A stretch of DNA of 64,000 bases. Origin: Proteobacteria bacterium ST_bin14 (GTDB lineage: Bacteria > Pseudomonadota > Alphaproteobacteria > Sphingomonadales > Sphingomonadaceae). A program made the position numbers and the translations under genes. The stretch is from assembly GCA_002083655.1 (NCBI GenBank), contig MSXR01000017.1, positions 109,854 through 173,853 on the forward strand, written 5' to 3'. Positions 7,811 through 15,403 of the stretch are shown piece after piece. Every line of letters starts with the position of its first letter. Position 1 is the first letter of the stretch. The notes under the pieces were generated by a model that worked only from the letters and a program-made list of their open reading frames with translations, searched no databases and was not told where the DNA came from.

Positions 7811-8575
7811 TTAAATCGTCACCCCGCCGTCGATCACAATCGTTTGCCCGGTCATGAATGCGCTGGCCTGGCTGGCGAGGAACACCACGGCACCGGCAAT
7901 CTCTTCGGGTTCGCCAATGCGGCGCAGCGGGGTGGTCGCGTTGCGCGCCTTTACCGCCGCTTCATTTTCCCACAGCGCGCGCGCGAAATCGGTGCGGATC
8001 AGCCCCGGCGCGATACAGTTGACGCGCACGTTAAACGGCCCGAATTCATGCGCCAGGTTGCGCGCGAGCTGCATGTCGGCGGCCTTGGATATCGCATAGG
8101 CCCCGATAATCGGCGTGCCCCTTATGCCACCAATTGACGAGATGATGATGATGCTGCCCGCCTGCCGATCACGCATTTCTGGCGCGACCATGCTGATCAG
8201 CCAGTGGTTGGAGATGATATTGTTGTCCAGGATCTTGCGGAACTGATCATCGGCAATGCCCTCCTGCGGCCCATAATAGGGGTTGGAGGCAGCATTGCAG
8301 ACGAGGATATCAACCTTGCCAAAGGCCGCGCGCGTCGCATCCACCAGATGCTGCAATCCGGCCTTGTCGGAGATATTGGCCGCGACCGCAATTGCGGTGC
8401 CCTCCCCGAACTTGCCGTTAATCTCAGCCGCCACGACGTCGCACGCATCCTGCTTGCGGCTGGAGATGACGACTTTTGCGCCGTGTTCAGCCAGTTCCCA
8501 CGCGCTCGCCTTGCCGATCCCGCGCGAGGAGCCGGTGATGATGGCGACGTGGCCGGTAAGGTCGAATTGACTCAT
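7811..8575 (-). CDS. Short-chain dehydrogenase/reductase
   Basis: A classical SDR of 254 residues with TGSSRGIG, CNAASNPYYG in place of NNAG, the catalytic YAISK, CIAPGLIRTDFAR, and the family ending TGQTIVIDGG. It should oxidise or reduce an alcohol/ketone with NAD(P). I choose the ATG at 8575; a GTG two codons upstream is possible. The Shine-Dalgarno GGGAGGGGAG is supplied by the end of the palindromic repeat at 8583-8688. It is the second SDR of the same minus-strand group, which also codes for a kinase, an alcohol dehydrogenase and an acyl-CoA dehydrogenase. Confidence 0.9.
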   Translation of the reverse strand: MSQFDLTGHVAIITGSSRGIGKASAWELAEHGAKVVISSRKQDACDVVAAEINGKFGEGTAIAVAANISDKAGLQHLVDATRAAFGKVDILVCNAASNPYYGPQEGIADDQFRKILDNNIISNHWLISMVAPEMRDRQAGSIIIISSIGGIRGTPIIGAYAISKAADMQLARNLAHEFGPFNVRVNCIAPGLIRTDFARALWENEAAVKARNATTPLRRIGEPEEIAGAVVFLASQASAFMTGQTIVIDGGVTI

Positions 8576-8582
8576 TGGCACT

Positions 8583-8688
8583 CCCCTCCCGCTTGCGGGA
8601 GGGGCCGGGGATGGGCCTGACTACCGCGAGCACTGAAAAATTGGCGAGCACAGGCCCACCCCTAACCCCTCCCGCAAGCGGGAGGGGG
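8583..8688. repeat. Palindromic MITE-like element
   Basis: The outer ends are CCCCTCCCGCTTGCGGGAGG and its partner CCCTCCCGCAAGCGGGAGGG, each itself a hairpin; the inner part continues the inversion (GGGATGGGCCTG / CAGGCCCACCCCT), giving arms of about 36 bases. The element fills the gap between the kinase stop and the SDR Shine-Dalgarno, touching both. It differs from the 969/4833 family. Confidence 0.75.
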
Positions 8689-8689
8689 A

Positions 8690-9751
8690 TTAAGCCCCCG
8701 CCATCTTCGCGAAACCCCAGGCTGCATCCGCCAGCCGGTACACGCCCGCTGCGGATTTTTCCGCCTGTGCGCTGGAGGCGGTACCGTCAACGATGCGTTT
8801 CTTGATGCCCTGCACGATGCCCGTCAGCCGGAACAGATTATACGCGAAATACCAATTGAGATCGGGCACGCCGTCGCGTCCGGTTGCCGCGCAATAGCGG
8901 GCGACCATGTCCTCGATTGTGGGAATGCCGGTTTCAGGGCCGGTATGGCCCATCACCCCCGACCGTCCCTCAGGGGCGGTCACCCAGCTCATCAGGAAAT
9001 AGCTGAAATCGGCAAGCGGATCACCCAGCGTCGACAGCTCCCAGTCGAGCAGCGCGATGACACGCGGCTCGGTTTTGTGGAAGATCATGTTGTCGATGCG
9101 AAAATCGCCGTGGACCACCGACGTGCGCGTCTGTTCGGGGACGGTGCGGCCGAGATAATCGATCAGCTTTTCGACCGATTCCATATGTTCGGTCTCGGAC
9201 GCGCGATATTGCTTGGTCCAGCGCGCGACCTGACGCTCGAAATAATTGCCCGGGCGGCCATATTCGCCCAGCCCTGCCGCCTCGTGATCGGTATTGTGGA
9301 GCGCGGCCAGCGCATCGCACATCGCGTTGTAGACGTCCGCCCGTTCATTTGGCGCATAGTCCGGCAACGTCCCGTCCCACAGATTGCGGCCATCGGCGAA
9401 ACCCATCACGTAGAAATCAGTGCCGAGCACATCCGGGTCGGTGCACAGCCCATAGGGTCGCGCGACCGGGAAACCGGTCGGATACAGCCCCGCGATCACG
9501 CGGTATTCGCGGTCCACGGCATGGGCCGAAGGGAGCAAATTGCCGAACGGTTTGCGCCGCAGCACATACTCGCCCGATGGTGCGCTGATCTTGAAGGTGG
9601 GGTTGGACTGCCCGCCAGCGAACTTGGCATAGGTGAGCGGCGGTTCGAACCCTTCGACATTGGCGACCATCCAGGCGGTCAGCTTCGCCTCGTCGAACCG
9701 GTCCTTTTCGGGCACCTCGATCGTCTGGGGGGCAGCGTCGGCGATGGTCAT
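8690..9751 (-). CDS. APH-family phosphotransferase (ACAD10/11 kinase domain or LvaA-like)
   Basis: The 353-residue protein has the aminoglycoside-phosphotransferase/choline-kinase fold. The Brenner loop is clear (VVHGDFRIDNMIFH, about residue 215) and is followed by the Mg-binding block IALLDWELSTLGDPLADFSY. The N-terminal part has the nucleotide loop GGQSNPTFKI and the lysine of YVLRRKPFG. In this family, members next to an acyl-CoA dehydrogenase, or fused to it in animal ACAD10/11, phosphorylate 4-hydroxyacyl-CoA; LvaA of the Pseudomonas putida levulinate pathway is the model. An ACAD10/11-like dehydrogenase is encoded at 10994-12271, so this role is favoured here. True antibiotic resistance is unlikely. 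Its ATG overlaps the preceding stop by one base. Confidence 0.87.
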   Translation of the reverse strand: MTIADAAPQTIEVPEKDRFDEAKLTAWMVANVEGFEPPLTYAKFAGGQSNPTFKISAPSGEYVLRRKPFGNLLPSAHAVDREYRVIAGLYPTGFPVARPYGLCTDPDVLGTDFYVMGFADGRNLWDGTLPDYAPNERADVYNAMCDALAALHNTDHEAAGLGEYGRPGNYFERQVARWTKQYRASETEHMESVEKLIDYLGRTVPEQTRTSVVHGDFRIDNMIFHKTEPRVIALLDWELSTLGDPLADFSYFLMSWVTAPEGRSGVMGHTGPETGIPTIEDMVARYCAATGRDGVPDLNWYFAYNLFRLTGIVQGIKKRIVDGTASSAQAEKSAAGVYRLADAAWGFAKMAGA

Positions 9752-10836
9752 CAGCTAAACTCGATCACCGAACGCACGGTATCGCCAGTGCGCAGCTTGG
9801 CGAGTGCGCCGTTCACGCCGTCCAGCGTAATTCGTTCTGCAACCATCGAATCGAGGTCGAGCTTACCGTCGAGGTACAGCTGCACCAGCCGCGGCAGATC
9901 GATCGGGAAGCGCGTGGAACCAAGCAGCGATCCTTGCAGCTTCTTGCCGGTCAGAAAACTTGGGCCCGGAAGGCTGACCATATTGCCCGGCGCGATCATG
10001 CCCAAAATCGTGGCCGTGCCACCGCGCTTCAGCAGCGCCCAGGCGAGTTCAGCGGTATTGGGCCGTCCAACCGCTTCAATCGCGTAATCAACGCCGCCGC
10101 CGGTTAGGCCCGTAATCTTCTTGGCCAGATCAGGCTCATCGGGCGAAAAACCGTGCGTCGCGCCCAGCCGTTCGGCCAGCGCGCGCTTGTCCGCCACCGG
10201 GTCAATCGCGATGATCATGCCCGCGCCCGCAATTTTGGCGGCGTTAATCGCGGACAGGCCGATCCCGCCGCAGCCGATGACAGCCACCGTCTCCCCGGCA
10301 CGCAGCCGACTGTCGTTAAAGATCGATCCCGCACCGGTAATCACCGCGCAGCCGAGCAGCGCAGCCCGGTCCAGCGGCATTTCCTTGGCAATCGCGACAC
10401 AGGCGTTTTCATGCACCAGCATCATTTCAGCAAAGGCTGACAGGTTCAGAAACGGCGCGAGCGGCGTGCCATCCTGCAGGCTGATGCGCGGTGGCGCCCC
10501 CTTGGCGCGCCTGGTCGACGGATCGATGCATAGCGAGGGCCGCCCGGTAACGCACATCTCGCAACTGCCGCAGAATACGGTGAAAAAGGTGATGACGTGA
10601 TCGCCCACTTTCAGCCGCGCGACATCGCTGCCTACCGCCTCAACAATCCCTGCCGCCTCATGCCCCGGCACTGTCGGCATGGGATGCGGGAAACTGCCCT
10701 CGGCAAAGTGCAGATCAGACCGGCACACCCCGCACGCGACCGTGCGGATCAGCACCTCTCGCGGGCCCGGATTGTCGACGCGGATATCCTCGATCACAAG
10801 GTCCGACTTGGGTTCGTACAGAACGGCTGCTTTCAC
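9751..10836 (-). CDS. Zinc-dependent alcohol dehydrogenase (MDR family)
   Basis: A 361-residue medium-chain dehydrogenase. Catalytic zinc ligands are the Cys of CGVCRSDLH and the His of PGHEAAG; the four structural-zinc cysteines are in FCGSCEMCVTGRPSLC. The NAD-binding loop is GCGGIGLSAINAA, and DPVADKRALAERLGA follows. It oxidises an alcohol or reduces an aldehyde/ketone in the cytoplasm. The start codon is GTG at 10836 with AGGGAATAGGA upstream. The stop overlaps the start of the kinase by one base (TGATG), so the two are translationally coupled and probably act on the same pathway. Confidence 0.9.
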   Translation of the reverse strand: MKAAVLYEPKSDLVIEDIRVDNPGPREVLIRTVACGVCRSDLHFAEGSFPHPMPTVPGHEAAGIVEAVGSDVARLKVGDHVITFFTVFCGSCEMCVTGRPSLCIDPSTRRAKGAPPRISLQDGTPLAPFLNLSAFAEMMLVHENACVAIAKEMPLDRAALLGCAVITGAGSIFNDSRLRAGETVAVIGCGGIGLSAINAAKIAGAGMIIAIDPVADKRALAERLGATHGFSPDEPDLAKKITGLTGGGVDYAIEAVGRPNTAELAWALLKRGGTATILGMIAPGNMVSLPGPSFLTGKKLQGSLLGSTRFPIDLPRLVQLYLDGKLDLDSMVAERITLDGVNGALAKLRTGDTVRSVIEFS

Positions 10837-10887
10837 GTATCCTATTCCCTCACACGCGGCTTGAAGGCGACATCATCTAAAAAACCT

Positions 10888-10973
10888 CCCGTCACCCCGG
10901 CCCGATGCCGGGGCCCATCGCGCCTCTTCAGCCGAAGCATGGGTGGGCCCCGGAACAAGACCGGGGTGACGGG
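10888..10973. repeat. Intergenic inverted repeat (GTCACCCCGG type)
   Basis: Perfect 13-base ends CCCGTCACCCCGG (10888-10900) and CCGGGGTGACGGG (10961-10973) enclose about 60 bases that include a second small hairpin. It lies between the acyl-CoA dehydrogenase and alcohol dehydrogenase genes, with no promoter or coding sequence seen. Confidence 0.7.
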
Positions 10974-10993
10974 TTGGCGTTATGCGTGTCCGC

Positions 10994-12271
10994 CTAGCGC
11001 CGCACCATTTCCTTTGCCGCAACCGCTTCCGGCAAATCCGCGTACTTTCCAAACTCATTCCGGGCGATGGCGCGATTATGCACTTCATCGGGACCATCGG
11101 CGAAGCGCAGCGTGCGCATCGCGGCCCAGGCATGCGCCAGGTGGAAATCGTCGGACACGCCGCCGCCGCCATGCGCCTGAATCGCATCATCCAGGATCGA
11201 CAGCGCCATGTTGGGCGCCGCCACCTTGATCATCGCGATTTCCTGTTGCGCGCTTTTGTTGCCGGCCTTGTCCATCATGTCGGCAGCTTTGAGGCACAGA
11301 AGGCGCGTCATCTCAATATCGATCCGCGCCTTGGCGATCCGCTGTTCCCAGATCGAGTGATCGGCAATCCGCTTGCCAAACGCGACGCGCGTCAGCAGCC
11401 GCTTTGCCATTGCCTCAATCGCCACTTCGGCAACGCCGATCGTGCGCATGCAGTGGTGGATGCGGCCTGGCCCGAGGCGGCCTTGCGCGATCTCAAACCC
11501 GCGCCCTTCACCAAGCAGCACGTTGTCCACCGGCACGCGGACGTCCTTCAGCTCGACTTCGCCGTGGCCGTGCGGGGCATGATCATAACCGTACACGCTC
11601 AGCATCCGCTTGATGGTAACGCCAGGCGCATCCATCGGCACCAATATCTGGCTCTGCTGGCTGTGGCGCGATCCTTCCGGATTGGTCTTGCCCATCACGA
11701 TAGCGATCTTGCAGCGCGGATCGCCCACGCCTGATGACCACCATTTGGTGCCGTTGATCACATAATGATCGCCGTCACGCACCATGGCGGTTTCGATGTT
11801 GGTCGCGTCCGAACTCGCAACGGCCGGCTCGGTCATCAGGAATGCTGAACGAATTTCGCCGTTCATCAATGGCTTAAGCCACCGCTCCTTTTGCTCACGC
11901 GTGCCGTAACGGTGGAGCACTTCCATGTTGCCGGTATCGGGCGCGGAACAGTTGAAGCACTCGCTGGCCCAGCCGATCTTGCCCATTTCCTCAGCGCACA
12001 GCGCATATTCCAGGTTGGTGAGCTGCGTGCCTTCGAATTCAAAGCTGTCGTCAACATGGTGCTGCCCCGAATGCGGCGGCATGAAGAAATTCCACAGCCC
12101 CGCTTCCTTGGTCTTTTCCTTCATCTCTTCGATGACGGGGATCACCTTCCAGCGCTCACCCTCATGCGATTGCTGCTCATAAATATGGTTTCGCGGGCGA
12201 ATATGCTGGTCGATAAAACCCTTCACACGGTCCCGGAAATAGGTCTCGCGTTCGCTCAGCGTGAAATCCAT
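10994..12271 (-). CDS. Acyl-CoA dehydrogenase, ACAD10/11 type
   Basis: A 425-residue acyl-CoA dehydrogenase with an N-terminal helical domain beginning MDFTLSERE, FLMTEPAVASSDATNIET as FAD/substrate loop, YVINGTKWWSSG, and ARIDIEMTRLLCLKAADMMD in the C-terminal domain. At the position of the MCAD catalytic Glu it has Asp: RFADGPDEVHNR. This ADGPDEVH form is typical of the ACAD10/11 and LvaC branch, which removes phosphate from 4-phosphoacyl-CoA. It is the first gene of the minus-strand set that includes the APH-like kinase, and GGAGAGAG precedes the ATG. It is divergent from the tandem TetR gene, its probable regulator. Confidence 0.9.
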   Translation of the reverse strand: MDFTLSERETYFRDRVKGFIDQHIRPRNHIYEQQSHEGERWKVIPVIEEMKEKTKEAGLWNFFMPPHSGQHHVDDSFEFEGTQLTNLEYALCAEEMGKIGWASECFNCSAPDTGNMEVLHRYGTREQKERWLKPLMNGEIRSAFLMTEPAVASSDATNIETAMVRDGDHYVINGTKWWSSGVGDPRCKIAIVMGKTNPEGSRHSQQSQILVPMDAPGVTIKRMLSVYGYDHAPHGHGEVELKDVRVPVDNVLLGEGRGFEIAQGRLGPGRIHHCMRTIGVAEVAIEAMAKRLLTRVAFGKRIADHSIWEQRIAKARIDIEMTRLLCLKAADMMDKAGNKSAQQEIAMIKVAAPNMALSILDDAIQAHGGGGVSDDFHLAHAWAAMRTLRFADGPDEVHNRAIARNEFGKYADLPEAVAAKEMVRR

Positions 12272-12435
12272 GGCACTCTCTCCAACGGCATTGTGGGATG
12301 TGGCTTAGACCGTACCGCGTTTTCGGTAAAGCCGGTCCGGCGAAGCTTTTTCAGCTTTTCTTACTTTAAACGGGCGCGCTTCGGCGCGTTGCAAAAAACA
12401 CTGTTTCTTCGAAAACTTGCTGTTAAGCTGATGCG
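12272..12435. promoter_or_regulatory. Divergent promoter region with candidate operator
   Basis: The region separates the minus-strand degradation set from the plus-strand regulator. A dyad TACCG-N6-CGGTA lies at about 12315-12330 and a hairpin CGCGC-TTCG-GCGCG near 12370-12384. The part from 12345 is AT-rich. Neither dyad is proven; the first is the better candidate for a TetR-type site. Confidence 0.35.
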
Positions 12436-13680
12436 ATGGAGGGCATGGCGACAGCGCAAACCGCAAGCGACGGAAGCACAAAGCGCTTCCGCGCCAAGCG
12501 CGATGCCATTCTTGCGGCGGCGGCCCAGGCGATCAACGAACAAAGCGCCAAGGGGATGACCTTTGCTGATGTCGCGCAGCGCGTCGGCCTGAACACCACC
12601 AGCGTGACCTATTATTTCAAGCGCAAGGAAGATTTGGCCGCCGCCTGCTTCGAATATACGCTTGACCAGCTCCAGATCATGCTCGCCGACGCGATGACGC
12701 TGCCCACCCCGCAGCAGCGCGTGGCGCGATATTTGGCGCTGAACATGGATCGTCTGGCGCGGATAAATCGTGGAGAGGCGACGTCTTTCGCCGTCCTGTC
12801 TGATCTGCGCGCTATGGATGAGCCTGTGCGCGGGCGGTTGATGGCGGGCTGGCGTGATGTGTTCCGCAAGACGCGCGCCTTATGGGGCCTCGGCGTCACC
12901 CGCGCCCATACCGATTTGTACGGCGCACGGGCGCATGTGCTGCTGGAAAACACCTTTTGGTTGCCGGTCTGGCTGGTCCGCTATGATCCCGATCAATTTG
13001 CCCGCGTTGAAGATCGGCTGATGGCAGTGTTTGCGCGCGGCATTGCCCCTGATTCGGCAAGCTGGCACCCCGCGCTGATCGACTTGGACCGAGATCAGGG
13101 CGAACCCGGGCGAGAGGCATTTCTGCTGGCCGCCACCCGGCTGATCAACGAACTCGGCTATCGCGGCGCATCGGTGCAGAAAATCGCATCGCAGCTAAAC
13201 GTCACCAAGGGCAGTTTCTACCATCACCTTGATGCCAAGGACGATCTGGTTATTGCCTGTTATCGCCGCAGCCTGGACACGATTGCCAATGCGCAGCGGC
13301 TGTCAGAGGATTTGCCGGGCAGCCACTGGCAGCGCCTGTCGAGCACGATCGCAACCTTGCTCGACATCCAGTTTGCCGAACGCGGGCCGCTGATGCGGAC
13401 CACGGCGCTGTCGGGCCTGCCGCGATCAGTGCGCAGCGCGATGGTGGGGCGATCAAACCGGATCGCGCGCCGCTATGCCGGGATGATGAACGACGGCATC
13501 GCTGAAGGATCGATCCGGCCGATCGATCCGCTCATTGCCGCCCAGGCGTTGATGGCGCTGCAAAACGCCGCCTTCGACATGCGCAAATGGGCCAGCACCA
13601 TGCCCCGCGACCGCGCCATCGCCTATTATGCGTCGACGCTGATGTTCGGGTTGTTCGATGATCGGGTGTTGGGGGTTTAG
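12436..13680 (+). CDS. TetR-family regulator with two tandem TetR DNA-binding domains
   Basis: The 414-residue product is twice the usual TetR length and contains two helix-turn-helix domains. The first (about 20-72) reads ILAAAAQAINEQSAKGMTFA, then VGLNTTSVTYYFKRKEDL. The second (about 224-276) reads LLAATRLINELGYRGASVQK, then LNVTKGSFYHHLDAKDDL. Each is followed by its own helical ligand-binding-like region, with IDRDQGEPG-like linker sequence between. One polypeptide could thus form a pseudo-dimer. Its position, divergent from the ACAD10/11-like gene, suggests that it controls that set in response to an acyl-CoA or free acid (inference). Confidence 0.88.
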   Translation: MEGMATAQTASDGSTKRFRAKRDAILAAAAQAINEQSAKGMTFADVAQRVGLNTTSVTYYFKRKEDLAAACFEYTLDQLQIMLADAMTLPTPQQRVARYLALNMDRLARINRGEATSFAVLSDLRAMDEPVRGRLMAGWRDVFRKTRALWGLGVTRAHTDLYGARAHVLLENTFWLPVWLVRYDPDQFARVEDRLMAVFARGIAPDSASWHPALIDLDRDQGEPGREAFLLAATRLINELGYRGASVQKIASQLNVTKGSFYHHLDAKDDLVIACYRRSLDTIANAQRLSEDLPGSHWQRLSSTIATLLDIQFAERGPLMRTTALSGLPRSVRSAMVGRSNRIARRYAGMMNDGIAEGSIRPIDPLIAAQALMALQNAAFDMRKWASTMPRDRAIAYYASTLMFGLFDDRVLGV

Positions 13681-13792
13681 GACAACGCCACTGGTGCGGA
13701 ATGCGTTGGCGGCGGTGCGCGATGCCCGAATGTCAGTCGTCATGCTGAACGTGTTTGGGATTTATCCCCTTAGCCAAGAACAGCTTTGTTGT
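13681..13792. other. Intergenic sequence, nothing recognised
   Basis: First part of the 328-base gap between the tandem TetR gene and the convergent MFS gene. The rest of the gap holds the two repeats listed next. No promoter or RNA gene was recognised. Confidence 0.4.
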
Positions 13793-13841
13793 GCTCCCGC
13801 GAAGGCGGGAGCCCAGTCTGGCCCCCCGCCTTCGCGGGGGA
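13793..13841. repeat. Two adjacent short hairpins
   Basis: GCTCCCGCGAAGGCGGGAGC (13793-13812) and CCCCCGCCTTCGCGGGGG near 13823-13840 form hairpins of the REP type in the convergent gap between the TetR and MFS genes. They could act as a bidirectional terminator, but there is no T-tract. Confidence 0.6.
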
Positions 13842-13901
13842 ACAAGAGACTTGGAACTCGATCGCAATTGATGCGCCGCCCTAACGGAAGGGGATAACTA
13901 C

Positions 13902-13983
13902 CAACTTGTTTCAGGGTCCAGCTCGCCACAGATAGGATCGTTTAATGTAACGTAGTGGATGCCGAAACAAATTCAGGATGACG
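13902..13983. repeat. Imperfect intergenic inverted repeat
   Basis: AACTTGTTTCAGGGTCCA (13903-13920) is inverted at 13956-13973 (TGGATGCCGAAACAAATT) with 14 of 18 bases paired; the end CAGGATGACG is a form often seen in sphingomonad intergenic repeats. It lies just after the stop of the MFS gene. Confidence 0.55.
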
Positions 13984-14008
13984 GTCGACGGGGCTAGCGC
14001 TTGCGGCG

Positions 14009-15316
14009 TCAGGCCACAGCCATCCGCTTCAACAGCACGCCCGCCCGCCAGTAATGGAATATCGCCCAGGGCGTCAGCAAACTGGCGCTGACCAGCGCAT
14101 AGCGCAGCGATTCCGGCCCGAACATTGGCTTGTACAGGTCGCTTAGCACGCCCGTTATCGTCGGCCCCAGCCCCAACCCGATCAGGTTGATCACCAGCAG
14201 GGTGATCGCCGCCCACACCGCGCGCATCCGCGTTGGTGCCAGCCCTTGGATCAGCGCGAAGCTAGGCCCAAGATAGCTTGATGCCAGCAGGTACGAAACA
14301 AACACCGCCATCAGGCTCGATGTCAGATCATAGCTGAAATAGAACATCACCGTGAATGGCAGCGCCGCCAGTTTCAGCCCGGCGACAAACCATGCCTGCA
14401 TGTGAATGCCGTAGCGGCGCCCGAGCCGATCAGCGATGCGGCCGCCAACCACCCCGCCAATCGCGCCGCTGAGCGCCAGCGACGGTGCATAGATGAGCGA
14501 CACCTGCGTCAGCGTCATCCCGAAGGATCGTTGCAGGTAGGACGGCCCGAAATTAGCGGTCGCATAGCCAACCAGCGAGGTGATCGTCACTGCAATGATC
14601 AGATGCATTGCGGCGGGCGATGCCGCCAGACTGCGAAAGCCATCGCGGATTTTGGGCATTTCAGCCGGTTGCGGCGTGGCAGACACTGGATCGGAAAGCC
14701 CCCGCCGTGGCTCTACCATCACCAGCCGCACAAAAATCGCGAGCAATATGCCCGGCAGCCCCACAGCCGCCATCGCCCAGCGCCAGCCATAAGCTTGCGC
14801 GATCAGCCCGCCGATAATCGCGCCAAATCCGCCGCCGAGTACGACACCGGTCGAATAAATGCCCATCGCCCCGGCGCGCTTTTCGGGTGGGTAAAGATCA
14901 GCGATGATCGAATGGCTTGGCGGGCTTGATCCAGCCTCCCCGATACCCACGCCGATGCGGAAAATGAGCAGTTGGACAAAATTCTGCGCAGTGCCGCACA
15001 GCGCCGTCATCGCGCTCCATAATGTCAGTGCGATGGCGATAATGTCCCGCCGACTTTTGCGGTCGGCCAGCCATGCAACCGGGATGCCCAATGTTGCGTA
15101 AAAAATCGCAAAGGCGAACCCTGATAACAGCCCAAGCTGGGTGTCGTTCAGGTTCAGATCTGCTTTGATCTGCTCAAGCAGGATCGACAGGATGTATCGA
15201 TCCATGAAGCTGAAGAAATAAACCAGCGTCAGCAACGCCAGCGTCCAGCCGCGCAGCCGCAACGCCTTTGCGTCGGCGGATTCGAACGGAGCGCCGGGAA
15301 TAGTCGAACTTGCCAT
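14009..15316 (-). CDS. MFS transporter, spinster-like
   Basis: A 435-residue major-facilitator protein with about twelve membrane segments. The first helix contains FFSFMDRYILSILLEQI; the following loop WLADRKSRRD is motif A, and RIGVGIGEAGSSPPSHSII is the helix-5 signature of spinster-type carriers. Substrates of bacterial members are mostly unknown; carboxylates and lipids have been suggested. I start at ATG 15316 (MASSTIPG), because a longer frame from 15397 would run through the terminator of the upstream TonB receptor gene. It may export or import a compound taken up by that receptor. Confidence 0.88.
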   Translation of the reverse strand: MASSTIPGAPFESADAKALRLRGWTLALLTLVYFFSFMDRYILSILLEQIKADLNLNDTQLGLLSGFAFAIFYATLGIPVAWLADRKSRRDIIAIALTLWSAMTALCGTAQNFVQLLIFRIGVGIGEAGSSPPSHSIIADLYPPEKRAGAMGIYSTGVVLGGGFGAIIGGLIAQAYGWRWAMAAVGLPGILLAIFVRLVMVEPRRGLSDPVSATPQPAEMPKIRDGFRSLAASPAAMHLIIAVTITSLVGYATANFGPSYLQRSFGMTLTQVSLIYAPSLALSGAIGGVVGGRIADRLGRRYGIHMQAWFVAGLKLAALPFTVMFYFSYDLTSSLMAVFVSYLLASSYLGPSFALIQGLAPTRMRAVWAAITLLVINLIGLGLGPTITGVLSDLYKPMFGPESLRYALVSASLLTPWAIFHYWRAGVLLKRMAVA

Positions 15317-15343
15317 CAGGGGCCATTCTTCCGCTGGGGGAAC

Positions 15344-15378
15344 AAAAAACCCGCCGCCCGGCAATGCCGGACAGCGGG
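15344..15378 (-). terminator. Rho-independent terminator after the TonB receptor gene
   Basis: On the minus strand a GC-rich hairpin (CCCGC..CCGGC-ATT-GCCGG..GCGGG, bases 15378-15350) is followed directly by six T residues (15349-15344). It is 26 bases beyond the receptor stop. Confidence 0.8.
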
Positions 15379-15403
15379 CTGTATTGAGGTTATTCAATCA
15401 CGA

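Noticed and set aside
8690..9751. Aminoglycoside-resistance kinase
   Set aside because: The Brenner motif is shared by the whole APH fold; the neighbours are all acyl-CoA or alcohol metabolism genes, and LvaA/ACAD10-type kinases fit better.
15317..15397. Longer start of the spinster-like MFS gene
   Set aside because: The extension would be read through the rho-independent terminator of the preceding gene, and its residues (CPALPGGGFFVPPAEEW) do not resemble the family.
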